Part shown: in pieces, positions 10,901 to 21,882 of the stretch
How positions within the stretch are numbered: position 1 is the stretch's first letter
How the letters are laid out: every line of letters begins with the position of its first letter
Assembly (NCBI GenBank): GCA_015832175.1
Contig: WJXW01000015.1
Coordinates: forward strand, 620,001-684,000
Reading direction: 5' to 3'
DNA length: 64,000 bases
Origin: Paraphaeosphaeria minitans
Taxonomy: Eukaryota; Ascomycota; Dothideomycetes; Pleosporales; Didymosphaeriaceae
Notes under the pieces: model-generated
Database searches by the model: none
What the model was told of the DNA's origin: nothing
Seen by the model: only the letters and a program-made list of their open reading frames with translations
Position numbers and translations under genes: made by a program

Positions 10901-11927
10901 AAGTCGTGCATGGGTTCTATCTCCTGTCAGTATGCGTTTCGTTCACGACTGCTGGACACCATTTTATATACTCACGGTGGGTATGGACCTTTAGGGGTAA
11001 ATGGAGAGAATGGCGGTGAGCATTCAGCAACATTCAGGCTGATGTGGTCTACGCCAATTGGGTTTTGCGTTAATGGGGTATCCCTACCCCTAACCTGGGC
11101 CTTCTGTGCCACATAAAAAAGCACTTCTGCACAAAACGCGATGAAAGCGATGCCGCCAAAAACAATCCCAGCGATGGCGGCAACAGAAAGCCCCAAATAG
11201 TGATGGTTCGCTAATGCAGAAACCTGCTACGAGCTAGTCGTAGATGGCGCCAAGAGCGTTAAAGAAGCTTTGTTAGGGACTGCTTCGCCAGGCGCTACCT
11301 AGAAATCTGCCTTTTCCGCCGCGTGGATCTGCGCGTCGAGGGTCTGTGTGCTATTGGGACTAATGGCGCCTACTATTAGCTTTCCCTTGCAGGAGTCTGG
11401 CGCGGCACAGTAGTAGAAAATAGGCTCTGTGCTGTTAATGGTTAAGTTCCAGTGGGTGATCTACCGCAGTTAGCGGGCATTTCTCCCCGTGTTTATTAAA
11501 GGTGGCCACCGACATCATTTACAGTCTCTACCCATTTGGTTTTTAACTAGAATCTAATTCTGTCTTTTCCAGTGTATTTATAGGGGACACATGCGCTTCC
11601 ATACTCCGCTTGGGCAACTGAGTAATCCAGAGGGTAAAACTCGTAGGTAACAATGTCGCCGACAGACACGTTATTTAACTCGGCGAGCTGGAATTGGAAG
11701 CCACCTGCTCCCACTTTAACCAGGTGAATTTGCGGCTCGCCGGAAGTGCTGGTAGACGAGCTGGTAGTTCCCGTTGCAGAAGGTGCTGTGGTTGCGCTCT
11801 GAGAATCTAGTGAACCTGACGACGTTATGCTTGCTACCTTGGCCATAGTAGTTTGAGTTAGGCCGAGAGTAAATAGAGCACTAGCCGCAATGGCCAGCGT
11901 CGCTGTTAAAGGCCCCTATCTAGTCAT
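10900..11927 (-). pseudogene. RIP-damaged extracellular serine-rich cupredoxin protein with a membrane anchor
   Basis: Reading minus from ATG at 11927: M-T-R, then TAG, then a signal peptide (ATLAIAASALFTLGL), a Ser/Thr-rich spacer and the cupredoxin-like segment IHLVKVGAGGFQFQLAEL with GDIVTYEFYPLDYSVAQAEYGSACVPY. Further stops interrupt the next part, but WVETVNDV, INSTEPIFYYCAAPDSCK and QIHAAEKADF can still be read. A transmembrane helix (SVAAIAGIVFGGIAFIAF) follows at about 11190-11120, with a cytoplasmic tail. This is the architecture of fungal 'extracellular serine-rich' cupredoxin proteins. Stops such as TAG near the start are explained by TGG-to-TAG changes. No intact product is possible. 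Confidence 0.75.
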
Positions 11928-12761
11928 GACGTTTGTTGTGACTAAAGAAACTTCTTTATCATTATATGGCTCAACGCGGAGGCGTTACCGGTTTATTAAA
12001 TTTGAGCGAGAGCAGAGGCGGTACAGCAGAAAAAAAGGCCATGGGGTGCGGAATATAGCTACTCATATGCCATATCCATTTGTGGAATCGAAGCGCCTTT
12101 AGCCTCTGGGCTTTTGTTTAGTCGCTACTCGTACGCTATACGGATGACCTGATCTGGGATTACCTAGTTAATTAGCCGTTGCGCTGCTTAATACTAATAT
12201 TAATCTTAACATAAGCTTACTTCAGCAGCCTGCTGATGCCTGAAACGAACCTTAGGGCGATAAAAAACGGCACACCAGCTGGCTTGCACGGATGCATTAC
12301 TTGGGCCCTCGCCTGGACACACGACATCCGCACTATTCCACGCAACTGCATGTGGCTGCAAAGCTAATGTGTTATCGTTTGAGCTGGCTGTTAGTAGATC
12401 GTGCACAGGTTATGGTGCTTACCGGACAGTGTCGCACTGTTATTATCCAACGACCTCATCTTAGATGCTGTTATGCTACTCTTCGTATTAACATTGCGTT
12501 ATAGGCCACGTTGCTCTCGTTTCTGTTCAACGTTAAACTTTACTTTGGTCCCACATTAATTAGAGTTTGTTAAAGTAAATAACTATCCTTTTTTATAGGT
12601 TTATTATATTTATAGTAATCTTACTTGTTAGTTTAGCCAGAGCCTGTAAAACGGAATGGTTGCCCCCGTCTTACGCAAATGAACGTCATGTCCATAAGCC
12701 TTGCCCCAGGTCCTGACTATAAGTACTCCTAGTGTTATTTAGGTCATTCACCCCGCCACAG
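11928..12761. other. Intergenic, AT-rich
   Basis: Nothing recognised. TA-rich, probably RIP-affected flank of the two neighbouring pseudogenes. Confidence 0.35.
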
Positions 12762-14230
12762 ATGGACGTATTGGATACGAATGCAAAGACGTCTCTAATG
12801 GTCGTTGACGTTAACACTGCGCTGCGCACATGTGATCCCGACGCTGTCCCAGAAATATTGAATGGAATGCTAGAGCACAGAGAACAGCCACTTGGTTAAG
12901 AAGAGAGCATGCGCCTAGCGTTGCTTGCTAAAGCTAGAGACCTTGTTAGAGCGCTTGAGTCCCCGCGCGAGACAATGGCCAAACATCTTTGGGCCCAGGT
13001 GCATTCTGAAAGCCTCATTGATCCTCTCGCTAATTTGTCTCGATGGCATAAGCCTAGTTGTCTCGCCGCAATTACCGCGTGCTACGATTTAGGCGTATTC
13101 CAAGTGATGGCGAACGGACAAGGCCAGCCGCTGAGTGTTACGGATATTGAATCCAAGGTGGGGACTGACGTTGATATGCTCGGTAGGCTTTTCCGAAAAC
13201 TTGTATCCCAGAATTACTAACGCACGTAGGTCGCCTCTTGAAGCATATCGCGGCCATGGATTACATCAAGGAGACAGATGCTGACACATACGCACCGACC
13301 AACTTCTCCAACGCCTTGACCATTCCTACCATAGGCGACAGCTACCCCTGTTTGTACGTTTCGCTCTGTTCTTGATGCCGGATTATCACATCAAACACAA
13401 ATAATAGTGTGAAGGGCCTGTTGCCAGCATGTCTTCACTTCCCCGCGTACTTGACGCAGACAAATTACGCGACGCCGACAGACGTTCGATCTGGCGCCTT
13501 CCAATCCGCGTTCAAGACGGAAAAGAACATGTTCGAATATCTGACCGCACACCCGCCTTTGGGCCAGCAGTTCAATCACCACATGGGCGGTTACCGTCTT
13601 GGTCAGCCAAATTGGATGGACCCCGGGTTTTACCCCGTCAATGAGAGGCTAGTTCAGGGCATGGCTGAGTCTGATGCTACTCTACTTATATTGGCGGGTC
13701 CTTGGGTCATGATCTCCAGGATTTTGCGTACGTCAGCAGCTCATCTTCCCATGCATCCACTAACACGAGATCTAGCACGAAATATCCCAATGAACCCAGC
13801 CGCCTGGTACTTCAGGATCTCCCGGTTGTCATTGACGCGATACAATCGCTTCATCCGAAGATCGAGCGCACGAAGTACGACTGAACAGCCCGTGAAAGCT
13901 GCCCGCGCGTACTACTTGCACTCAATCCTGCACGGCTGGCCAGACCAGGTATGTAAGGTCATTCTAAAACAAGTCGCAGGCGCCATGGAGCCAGCGTACA
14001 GCAAGCTGCTCACCCACGAGAACATTATTCCGAGCAAGGGTGCTGAGTGGGAGGCTACTGCGCTGGACATCATGATGGCTACTCTGCTTTCGTCCAAGGA
14101 GAGGACTGAGGAAGAGGGGTACGCGTTGCTAGAGGCACCCGAACTGGGGCCGAAGATATCGGGTATCTGGAAAGTGAGTGGTGCGGAGAGTCTCATTGAG
14201 TGCACAAGACTCAGGGATGAGATGATGTAA
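12762..14230 (+). pseudogene. Plant-type (family 2) O-methyltransferase, disrupted
   Basis: A SAM-dependent O-methyltransferase of the fungal secondary-metabolism type. Exons join across three clean introns: 13183-13229 (47 nt), 13354-13407 (54 nt) and 13728-13775 (48 nt, CACTAAC branch). The N-terminal dimerisation part has ARDLVRALESPRETMAKHLW. SAM motif I reads GGSLGHDLQDFA, and RLVLQDLPVVIDAI follows. The catalytic half has ARAYYLHSILHGWPD and GAEWEATALDIMMATLL. Three lesions are seen. A TAA (12897-12899) stands where CAA is expected. About 4 nt are missing near 13687, just before motif I. About 8 nt are missing near 13880, where an aromatic pair is expected. The two deletions together restore the frame, so the flanks read through while the SAM site is scrambled. 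It neighbours a P450 and other tailoring genes. Confidence 0.85.
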
Positions 14231-14363
14231 CTATCTCTAGGATCTCGGCATCAATGCAATGTACTGATTGCTCGTATACCGTCCATAATTGTCGTCGCGA
14301 ACATGTGTTTGGTCTTAGTGCGGGTCGAATTCACGGTGACTGGTCGTCTGGTTCATAACGTTA

Positions 14364-14511
14364 CTAACGTCCGTCCCTACGTAAAGGAAAGCCCTAAGTG
14401 AAGAAATCTACCAATTAGATCGTCGGAATCGAACTAGCGTCAGCATTCCTCGTGCTCTGATAGGTCCATTCTGGCCCACCGGGTTTTCCGTCTCGGAGGG
14501 GGGGACGTTAA
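14364..14511. mobile_element. 148 bp MITE, copy 2
   Basis: Same length and end sequence as copy 1 at 9271-9418. The left arm begins CTAACGTCCGTCCCTACG and reaches CAATTAGAT. The right arm is GCCCACCGGGTTTTCCGTC...GACGTTAA, its inverted partner. Arms are more diverged than in copy 1. It lies just 3' of the O-methyltransferase pseudogene. Confidence 0.55.
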
Positions 14512-14969
14512 CTCAGTGACGAGGCAGAAAAACCTTTGATGAGGTGCGGTACCTCTCTTAGAATTTCCTGAGTTACGTAGGAGTCCTGTAGCTATTCTGT
14601 GATCTTATACTAGTCCTTTGGGTCCCAAAGCGAACCTCTTCATCGTGATTCTTGACGAGTTCCCGTCGCACATGACCCTAGCAGCGCGCGGTTTTGCACG
14701 TCGGTCGGTTCTTGCCGCCCTTCTCGAGGAAATAGCCAATTCACACTTTCCCATCTACTAACATGCACACGGAGAATTTTGTAAAGGAAGCAATCTGCTT
14801 TGATCAGCTTCCTCGCAACATGGACCAGACATACGACGATCTCATCTGATCCGGAGGCTCTCGGAGTTGGGGCCGATAAACGTGTACCAGCTACTACAGA
14901 ATGAGCTAAAGGTTGACCGAAGCGACGAAGGGAAGGTGAACAAGAAAGCCTAACAACAATGAACACAAC

Positions 14970-15190
14970 GTAGATGCCCTCTCTCACGCTGGATCAAAAT
15001 CGGGCCGCGCGTCTGGTCACGTCTGCCCGGAGTTCCGGAAGCTTTCGGCCTCCCGAAACACATCCAGTCTCTGTGGATGACGTACTTTTTCAATAGTGTC
15101 AACAACATTCTAGATCGTGGTGCAGTGAGGTAGTTTCGCGACTGGCTTCAGGGTTCTTCTGAGCATTTGGACGGACAGAACGGAAAAGAC
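14970..15190 (+). pseudogene. Unrecognised decayed coding fragment
   Basis: One plus frame gives protein-like sequence (SRWIKIGPRVWSRLPGVPEA, then GLPKHIQSLWMTYFFNSVNN) with a single TAG near 15130, followed by FRDWLQGSSEHLDGQNG. Residue composition looks real but I cannot name a family. Its place between the O-methyltransferase and the P450 suggests another lost cluster gene. The rest of 14512-15436 shows nothing clear. Confidence 0.3.
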
Positions 15191-15436
15191 CTGTCTTGGG
15201 CCAGCCAGCCATGATGTTTCAGCTAGTGAACGTTGGATCCCATGCACGGCTACAGAGCAACGTAAAGTGCTGCGTTACCACTGTCATAGCCCCGCCTCGA
15301 CTGTTCCCGAGATGCGGCCTTCAGCGTGGCAAGCACGCAAGCGTCGGATGGCCTGAGCTTGTGTAAAGTATACAAGGCCATGCGACCCAAGACAAGGTTG
15401 CTTTCAGCGCATTACTCTATCAATGCGATGTAGAAC

Positions 15437-17253
15437 CTACGCGCTCCACCTCTTCATCTCCTTTTCGAGAACCTTCCGAGCGCCCTCAAACCTAGGTCGT
15501 AACCGGACTTCGATCGGCGCTGGGCTCCTGCCACTCTCTCCATCATATTCGTTGAGGTCGATCGGCTTGCCAGCAATCTGCTGCATGTCGAACGCCCATA
15601 GCATCCGCGAAATGGTGAGCCATATCTCGCGCTACGCAACAAGCATTTCCGGGCATATCCGCCGCCCGGCGCCGAACATCCAGTGAACGCGCTCGTTCGG
15701 GTTGGACAGCTTAGCGCTGGCGGAGGAGTGGAGCTGCTCGTTGACATAACGGTCGGGCTGTGGACGGTCAGTAGGAGAACAGCTGTCTCATGAGCAGAGG
15801 AGTCTGAAGCGAACGAAGGCTTACATTGAATTCCATCGGATTTTCCCATCTGTCGGGGTCGTGATGCATTGTCCACGTGTTCAGTACGACGACCGTGCCC
15901 TTGGGGATAAGGTGCTCGCCGTAAACGAAGTCCCGGCTCGCCATGTGCGGTGTACCAAGCCAGAAAGGATTGTGGCAACGCTCGACTTCTTTGATGATTG
16001 CCCTACAGTAAGGCAAGCTCGCTTCATCCTCCACGGTCGGAAGGCGGTCGCGGCCTACGATGCGGTCCAGTTCCTCTTGGGCGCGCTTCTGAATATGCGG
16101 ATGCGCAGGGATCAAGGCCGTGAACCATTGCATTACGGAAGCAGTCTGATGGCGCGTGTAAGTATTTTCAGTGCGGAATACAAGGGCGCCTTACCGTCTC
16201 GATTCCTCCAATCATGAAGGCGCTTGCGAGCATCGTGATGTCGAGTTCGTCTAGACCCTCCTTCTCCTTCCTCAGCAGCATCGTCTTTACCAGGCAATCC
16301 TGCACATCGCCACCAGCTTGCATCTTCTCGTCAATCTCCTTGATGAGACCGCCGTACACGTTCACCAACTCCGAGTGAAGTGTACGCGCTCTGCGCCGCA
16401 TGTTGGACGGCAGCCTTTGCAATATCGGCACGAAGTCGACCACGTTAGAAATAGGGCCTGTGATGTTCATGAACTCGAGCGATAGACGAAACGCCCGGGC
16501 GACCATAGGGTGGTGGATGCTGTCGGTCCGGAAGCCAAAGGTAATGGTGAGCATGTTGTTTAGCGAGCATCGACCTGCGTACACCTGCGGGTTCACGTCT
16601 GCCATGCCGTCCGTCCAGTCTCTGTGCAGATGATGGATCATGTCTGTAGCTTCGAAGTCGAGGACGTGCGTATAAGACTCGACGGCCTTGCGATTCAGCC
16701 AGAGGCTGGCTATACGGCGGTGCTTCCTCCTGTACTATCGTCAGCCAGATCAGGCAGAACGAAATTGCTTGGAGAGCTTCTCTACCACCGCTTGCCGTAC
16801 GGTGACGCTGTGATACCTCTGCCGACCAAAACAGTCTGGCTTTTGATGAACATCTCCTTCCTATCAGAGAAGACCGCGACGTGGGTGGCCATCAGGCCCT
16901 TTGCGATGCCTGGCTCTGACACGATGATGAAGAGCTGGTTGCCTAGCCATACGGAGTAGATGGGCCCGTAGTACTTTGCCCATCGGTCGAGGGTACGCTC
17001 GGGATAGCGCTTCAGCGATAGAAACGAGCCTGATGCGTGGTCAGCAGACGCATTTAGTTGCCGGCAGATGTTGGTATACCTAGCATGGGCAGCCCCGTGG
17101 GGCCCTTGGGAATGCTGGCTGCCTTTATCTTGGGCGAGACAAGCGGAAGGGGATGGTTGAAAAGTAAAGAGGCTGCTGCCACCGCTACAACGAATGCAAA
17201 CCCCACCTTGATGCGAGGATGTTCAGAGTTTTTTTTTCAGGAAGGTCACCCAT
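15437..17253 (-). pseudogene. Cytochrome P450, disrupted by a frameshift and a stop
   Basis: A microsomal class II P450 of about 510 residues can be followed over five exons. Introns are 17030-17079, 16730-16785, 16146-16194 and 15758-15824. The N-terminal anchor VGFAFVVAVAAASLLF is followed by a proline-rich hinge (IPKGPTGLPMLG). The family sites are YGKRWRKHRR in the C helix, GGIETTAS in the I helix, the K-helix ExxR as EVER, PDRWENPMEFNPDRY, and the heme loop FGAGRRICPEM. Lesions: a run of nine A residues (17229-17237 on the plus strand as T) needs ten to join the start codon to the rest, and TAG at 15632-15634 replaces the usual Glu in VAEREIW just after the heme cysteine. The stop removes the last 65 residues. 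It would have oxidised a secondary metabolite. The homopolymer defect alone could be an assembly error; the stop is not. Confidence 0.88.
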
Positions 17254-18041
17254 GAGACTGGCGGGAAGGAGAGCATGGTAACTGCTGAGGTGGCTTGCGA
17301 AGACCAATGTAGGTTCGCCCATGTTACGAGTTGAACAATAGGTCCCTGCTTGAGTTTACAACAGTCTCCTATTTCAGTGTCGAGCTGCTAGCAACATTGA
17401 TGAGTGGTTCGATGACCGCGGGCACTTTTCGTCGATTCGTGCGCTTCCCGCGGAAGTCGTTTGTCTGCATTCTCTCATAGCTGCGATATACACTAGCCTA
17501 GGTACGGCACCGCAACGACTGTAGGATGACACTTCCTTTACCCAGTCGTACATTCGGCAACTTGATGTGCTGATGAAGAAGCACTACGAAGCCGGATTAC
17601 GAAACTGGCAAGGACCATGCGTCAGCAGGCCGCCTCTTGGCACCAATGTTCACTCTGCTGCCAGCTCGGTTCCTCGCTACGAGGATGCGTAGGGACAACG
17701 ATCATCCGCATCATCATAACATGTGAACTTAGGCCAGCATGGCGCCCCACCACGGCCAACGTGCTGCTTAGCGCAGTAATCTTTTGATCAGCAGCTGACA
17801 GGTTCGCTTAGTTTAGTGTTACGGATCTCGCAGCGCTCCTGGAACAAACCCTGGCATGTGTCTATGCGATGATGCAGAAGTAGAATCTCGTGCGAAGCTT
17901 GCACGGAATACGTTGCCGTCCCCACGTCTCAGTCATTGTTGTCTTTACATTAAACCTGCACCTATTTAAACACGCAGCTTCCTCTATATTTCGGCAATTA
18001 CGATCCTGCGATTAGGGAACGATTGCTACGCAATACCGTAC
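17254..18041. other. Intergenic, possible regulator remnant
   Basis: No intact gene. Around 17400-17520 a plus frame reads DDRGHFSSIRALPAEVVCLH, loosely like the middle region of fungal Zn2Cys6 regulators, but it stops soon and has no zinc cluster. Confidence 0.25.
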
Positions 18042-18095
18042 GTGAGTTCTCAAGCTATTGAAGCGCTTCTAGCGTTGTTTGGTTTCACCCCCGAC

Positions 18096-18689
18096 ATGTT
18101 CAGTCATTTTGGCGAATCGCTCCGCAAGTATCCAGCGTACTGTTATCAAATGCCGAAGACTGTACGCGGGCCACGGCGCCGACATCCTGAGCCACCTTTC
18201 CCTCGGCCTTGCTATCCTGGCACGCATCTCACCTACGAACAACGACGTCGCATATATTCCCTCTCACATCAAAGCCGCACCAGTCAGAGGAAAATAGCAT
18301 CAATGCTCAACCTTCCCCGCACGACAGTCCCATCAGCAATATACTCCATGGAGAAAAAGTCCAGCACGCAAAAGGAACGCGTGAGCATCTATAAGGATGG
18401 TGCTTCGCAGGCCGTCAGAACTGAAAACAGTGCTGAGCTACACACTGTCCGTAGCACGACAACCCGTGCTTCCCACGACCGCTTGGTAACAACAATCCCT
18501 CAATCACCTATCCCGGAACCCAATCAGAGCTCCGACCAAGACAGAGTACGCGAGTACGTAGATTCTAGCGGCGCCAAATCTCTTCTGGAGAACAATGCTA
18601 TATGCTGCATGAGGCTGCTGCTCCTGATACTGATTATCGCTGATAGTGCCAAGCCTGCGCTGATGCCTTTGGTACGCATGACGTGGTGA
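18096..18689 (+). CDS. Helix-turn-helix, transposase-like N-terminal domain protein
   Basis: The frame is open upstream to 18042 but the first ATG is at 18096. Residues after a basic RGPRRRHPEPPF segment form a homeodomain-like helix-turn-helix: GTHLTYEQRRRIYSLSHQS, then RKIASMLNLPRTTVPSAIY. This layout is seen in the DNA-binding head of Tc1/mariner-type transposases and in domesticated fungal relatives. No DDE domain follows. The C-terminal third runs into the minisatellite array and ends in an artificial hydrophobic tail, so the real gene was probably truncated by, or extended into, that repeat. Function unknown. Confidence 0.4.
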   Translation: MFSHFGESLRKYPAYCYQMPKTVRGPRRRHPEPPFPRPCYPGTHLTYEQRRRIYSLSHQSRTSQRKIASMLNLPRTTVPSAIYSMEKKSSTQKERVSIYKDGASQAVRTENSAELHTVRSTTTRASHDRLVTTIPQSPIPEPNQSSDQDRVREYVDSSGAKSLLENNAICCMRLLLLILIIADSAKPALMPLVRMTW

Positions 18690-18879
18690 CCACCGAAAAG
18701 TTCCGTGCTGCTGACGCTGCTAATGCTGTCAAGAGACGCACTCGCTGGAGACCACAGAAAACTATAGACTGATGTTGCCGAACCTGTCATGGTACCCATG
18801 CAGCCGATGAAGCCAGTACCGGTACCGCTAATACTTGCTGACACTGCCGACCCCGCTGGATGATGCATATGTTTGCCGA

Positions 18880-20070
18880 CGTTGTGGCGTGGCTGCAGGC
18901 ACCTTGAACGCTATAATCGGCGATGCGGCACAGCATCAACAGTAAGCTGCAGAAAAGTTGGTGGGCCGTCCACTTCGGGCTCGTCAGCAGTATCATCTGC
19001 ATCGGCGTTATCTGGATTCGTGTGGTCCCACTTGTGCGTATTGGTAACATCAGCGCACCGAGCCTTCCTGATGTACGGTAAGCGTCATCAGCATGGGAGA
19101 ATTGGCATTCGTGGAATGTGTGGGTCTCCACCTGGTGTCAGCAGCATGTGAAAAGTGTTCGTCTCCACCTGCTGCACGGTAAGCGCCAGCAGCACGGAAC
19201 AAACGGCATTCATGGAATGCTTATGGTCCCCACTTGGTGAGAGTCAGCAGCATGCGGCTATTGAAAATTTTGACATCTCCACTTTCTGTACGGTAAGCAT
19301 AAAAAGCCTGGAAAAAATGTCATTCGTGGAATCTGTGGGTCTCCACTTGGTGAGGGTCAGCAAGTGAAAAAAAATTTCTCTCCACTTGCTGCACGGTAGG
19401 CATAAGCAGGATGGAAGAATTGGCATTGGTGGAATCTATGAGTCTCCACTTCGTGTGTGTGAGCAGGATAAGGTACTATCGGAACTTCTTCCGTCTCCAC
19501 TTGCTCTATAGTAACCGTAAGCAGCATGGAAGGATTGTCATTCGTGGATTTTAGATATCTCCACATGATGTCAGCAGCTTGCGGCTCTAACTATTGAAAA
19601 TTCATCCGTCTCCACTTGCTGCATTGTAAGCGTAAGTATCATAGAGCATGGAATCTATGGGTCTCCACATGGTGGGTGTCAGCAGCATACGGCACTATCG
19701 AAAACTTTTCTGCCTCCACTTAGTCTACTGTAAGCGTCAGCGGCATGGAGCACAAAGGATTCGTGGAATTTACGTGTCTCCACTCAGTGTGTGTAAGCAG
19801 CATATGACATTATTGAAAGTTTTCCGTCTCCACTTCGTGCGTGTCAGCAGCCGAGCAGTAAGCTTGCATGAAGATACGTGTGGTCCCCAATTAGTGCTTG
19901 TCAGGATTTTCCTCAGCATTGGCGTCATCCAGGCTTGTGTCGCCTCTTAGTGCGTGTCAGCAGCGTAAGCAGCATATAGCTTTCTCGAGATTTCTGCCGT
20001 CTCCACTTGGTGCGTATCAGTCACATGAGCAGCATCCGCGTTATCTAGATTTGTGTGGTCTCACTTAGGG
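18880..20070 (+). repeat. Minisatellite array 1 (101-115 bp unit)
   Basis: At least seven tandem units can be phased on the string GGTAAGCGTCAGCAGCATGG, with steps of 101, 114, 103, 115, 115 and 104 bp between about 19078 and 19730. Each unit also carries GGCATTCGTGGAAT, GTCTCCACTTGGTG, a second CAGCAGCAT and TATCGAAAACTTT...GTCTCCACTTGCTG. Units toward the right end are shorter and more diverged. Sequence at 18590-18880 seems to hold related motifs in the opposite orientation. Related arrays lie at 37645-38690 and, inverted, at 41975-42600. Confidence 0.85.
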
Positions 20071-20641
20071 CATTGGTCCAGTCATAGGAGCCCAGCTGGG
20101 ATGAGGGACAGACTTTCCTCAACCGAGGAATGTATAGTATGTCTCGTGGAACAAGGGAACTTCTCACACTATTCGCCTCGCGCCGTAGTCGCTAGCATTT
20201 CCGTCTCCGTCCACGCTCGTCCTTGTTACGCTTCGCATGACCTTTCCTAAGACTGTCGTAGCCACTCAGACTGGCTACTGTCTGATTGGTCGCAGGCTTG
20301 CGCAACCAAATTAGTTGTTTGATGCCTGACAGAAGCTAGAGCTGGGAAAAGACTTTGGCTGAGCGAGATAGGCTTGGCATGCCACGAACTAATTCTTCCT
20401 CGCAAGGTGTGAAGCCTGGACGTGCAAGCGGGGCGGGCAAAGCTCCTAGGAGCAAGTCAGGTGTACACGTACATCTGAGGTGGACATGCATGTTGCATGA
20501 CTAAGGAACAGCTCGATAGCGTAGCATCGTCCAACGACGATTCCAGCGTTCTAGGCAAGACCGGGTTTAGCGTACGGCGACAAACATGGGCGCAACAGAG
20601 ATAGATTGATACTTCGTAGGCTGGGTTGCGATGGAACATCC
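20071..20641. other. Intergenic, nothing recognised
   Basis: No coding frame of note between the array and the reductase pseudogene. Confidence 0.4.
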
Positions 20642-21882
20642 CTAAATTTTAGCCTTCAAGTCATGCAGTCCAAGCTCCCATCCTTGCAGCCACTCCGCCA
20701 ATAGATCTTCGCTGATTGGAACCACGCGTGGCAATGCTTCCATGGCCCTTCCATTCCGGAAGGACATGTTGTACTCTCTGCCATTTCCTAGTGCTCTGAG
20801 AAAACCATGCAGCTCAGTTTTCCTCCATCCACCCTATCCAGCCAATCCGAAAGACTGGTCGTCTTCAGCGAAAGCCTAAACCTACGCTGCAGTGTTTCGT
20901 ACAGCGCGTTCCAAGGGGCTGGCTCTGGATGGAACATGTTGAAGACCTCTACCATCTTAGACTTAGGCAGGCGATTCGTGCTGTTGGCTATCCCTTCGGC
21001 AAAAGCGTCCACAGGAATCCAATCCAATGCTTGGATGTGCATCGGAAAGTATCCGAGCCTCTTGGATGCCTTGAGTATCGAGTAAACCCAGCCTTGCCGC
21101 GGCCACATGCGGAGCCCCGATCTTGATGGTCCGCCGATCTGACCCGCGCGCACGATGTTAACATGGAGTCCCGATGCTTCTTGTGCTTTCGCGAGGAGTT
21201 GCTCGGCGACGCATTTCGACTCCCCGTAGCCATGTGGCATTGCGCTGCGATTGTCCCATGCGGCTTCCTCTGGCACTCGCGGTCGTGCGGGGTGTACGAG
21301 CGGCCAGTCTCCAACCGAACAAATGGAGGAGACGAAGGTTATGCGGGGACGCTTGGAGGCCGAAGTGCAGAAGTCTATGGCGTTGCGTACGGCCCTCAAG
21401 AAAGGCTCAAAATGCGCGAGCGACTTGCTCCAGTTCGTATCCCAAGTATTGAAGACCAGCTCATCCACCTCGGACGCGAGCCGAGCTGCCTGTTCCGTGT
21501 CGAGCCCGAAGTCTGGTTTCGTAACATCTGCGACGAGGAATCGTAGTCGGGGAAGGCCTGTGGAAATATCGCTGGATGTGGCATGCTCTAACGCTGATAC
21601 GGTCCTCTGTCCACCGTCGGCGCTTCGGTTGAGACAAAAGACTCTGGATTCGGTGTGCAGCTTCAGTAGAGATGCTACAATGTAAGGTCCCAGGAACCCA
21701 GTCGAACCGATGATTGCAATCGTCTTGCGGCCGCAAGCGGGTGTAGCCTCCTTTTTGGACGGTGGCAGGCAGTCGGCATAGCGAGCGAACAGATCTTGCA
21801 TTCCCTCGAAGTCGGTGACCTCAACACGACCGCTTGGGAATCCTCCATGGCTGGAAGGCTCCGGCGACCTGTTTAGAGACAT
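20642..21882 (-). pseudogene. Thioester reductase-like NAD(P)-binding protein, one-base frameshift
   Basis: A stand-alone extended short-chain dehydrogenase of the NAD_binding_4 type, the domain that releases acyl chains from NRPS, PKS or Lys2-like carriers. From ATG at 21882 the Rossmann motif GSTGFLG is at residues 59-65, an FVSSICSVG strand holds the catalytic Ser/Thr, and the catalytic pair is Tyr219/Lys223 in YGESK. The frame closes early at 20788, but the neighbouring frame continues with LRALGNGREYNMSFRN and the typical end VVPISEDLLAEWLQGWEL, to TAG at 20642. One base is therefore missing near 20805-20824, in a GGAAAAC run. No adenylation or carrier domain is seen upstream. With the P450 and O-methyltransferase it points to a former polyketide or peptide cluster. 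Confidence 0.8.

Noticed and set aside
17400..17560. Possible fungal Zn2Cys6 regulator fragment in the metabolite cluster
   Set aside because: Only a few residues look similar, there is no zinc cluster and a stop follows closely.
18880..20070. CRISPR-like repeat-spacer array
   Set aside because: Units are over 100 bp, diverged and directly tandem without unique equal-sized spacers, and the genome is eukaryotic.
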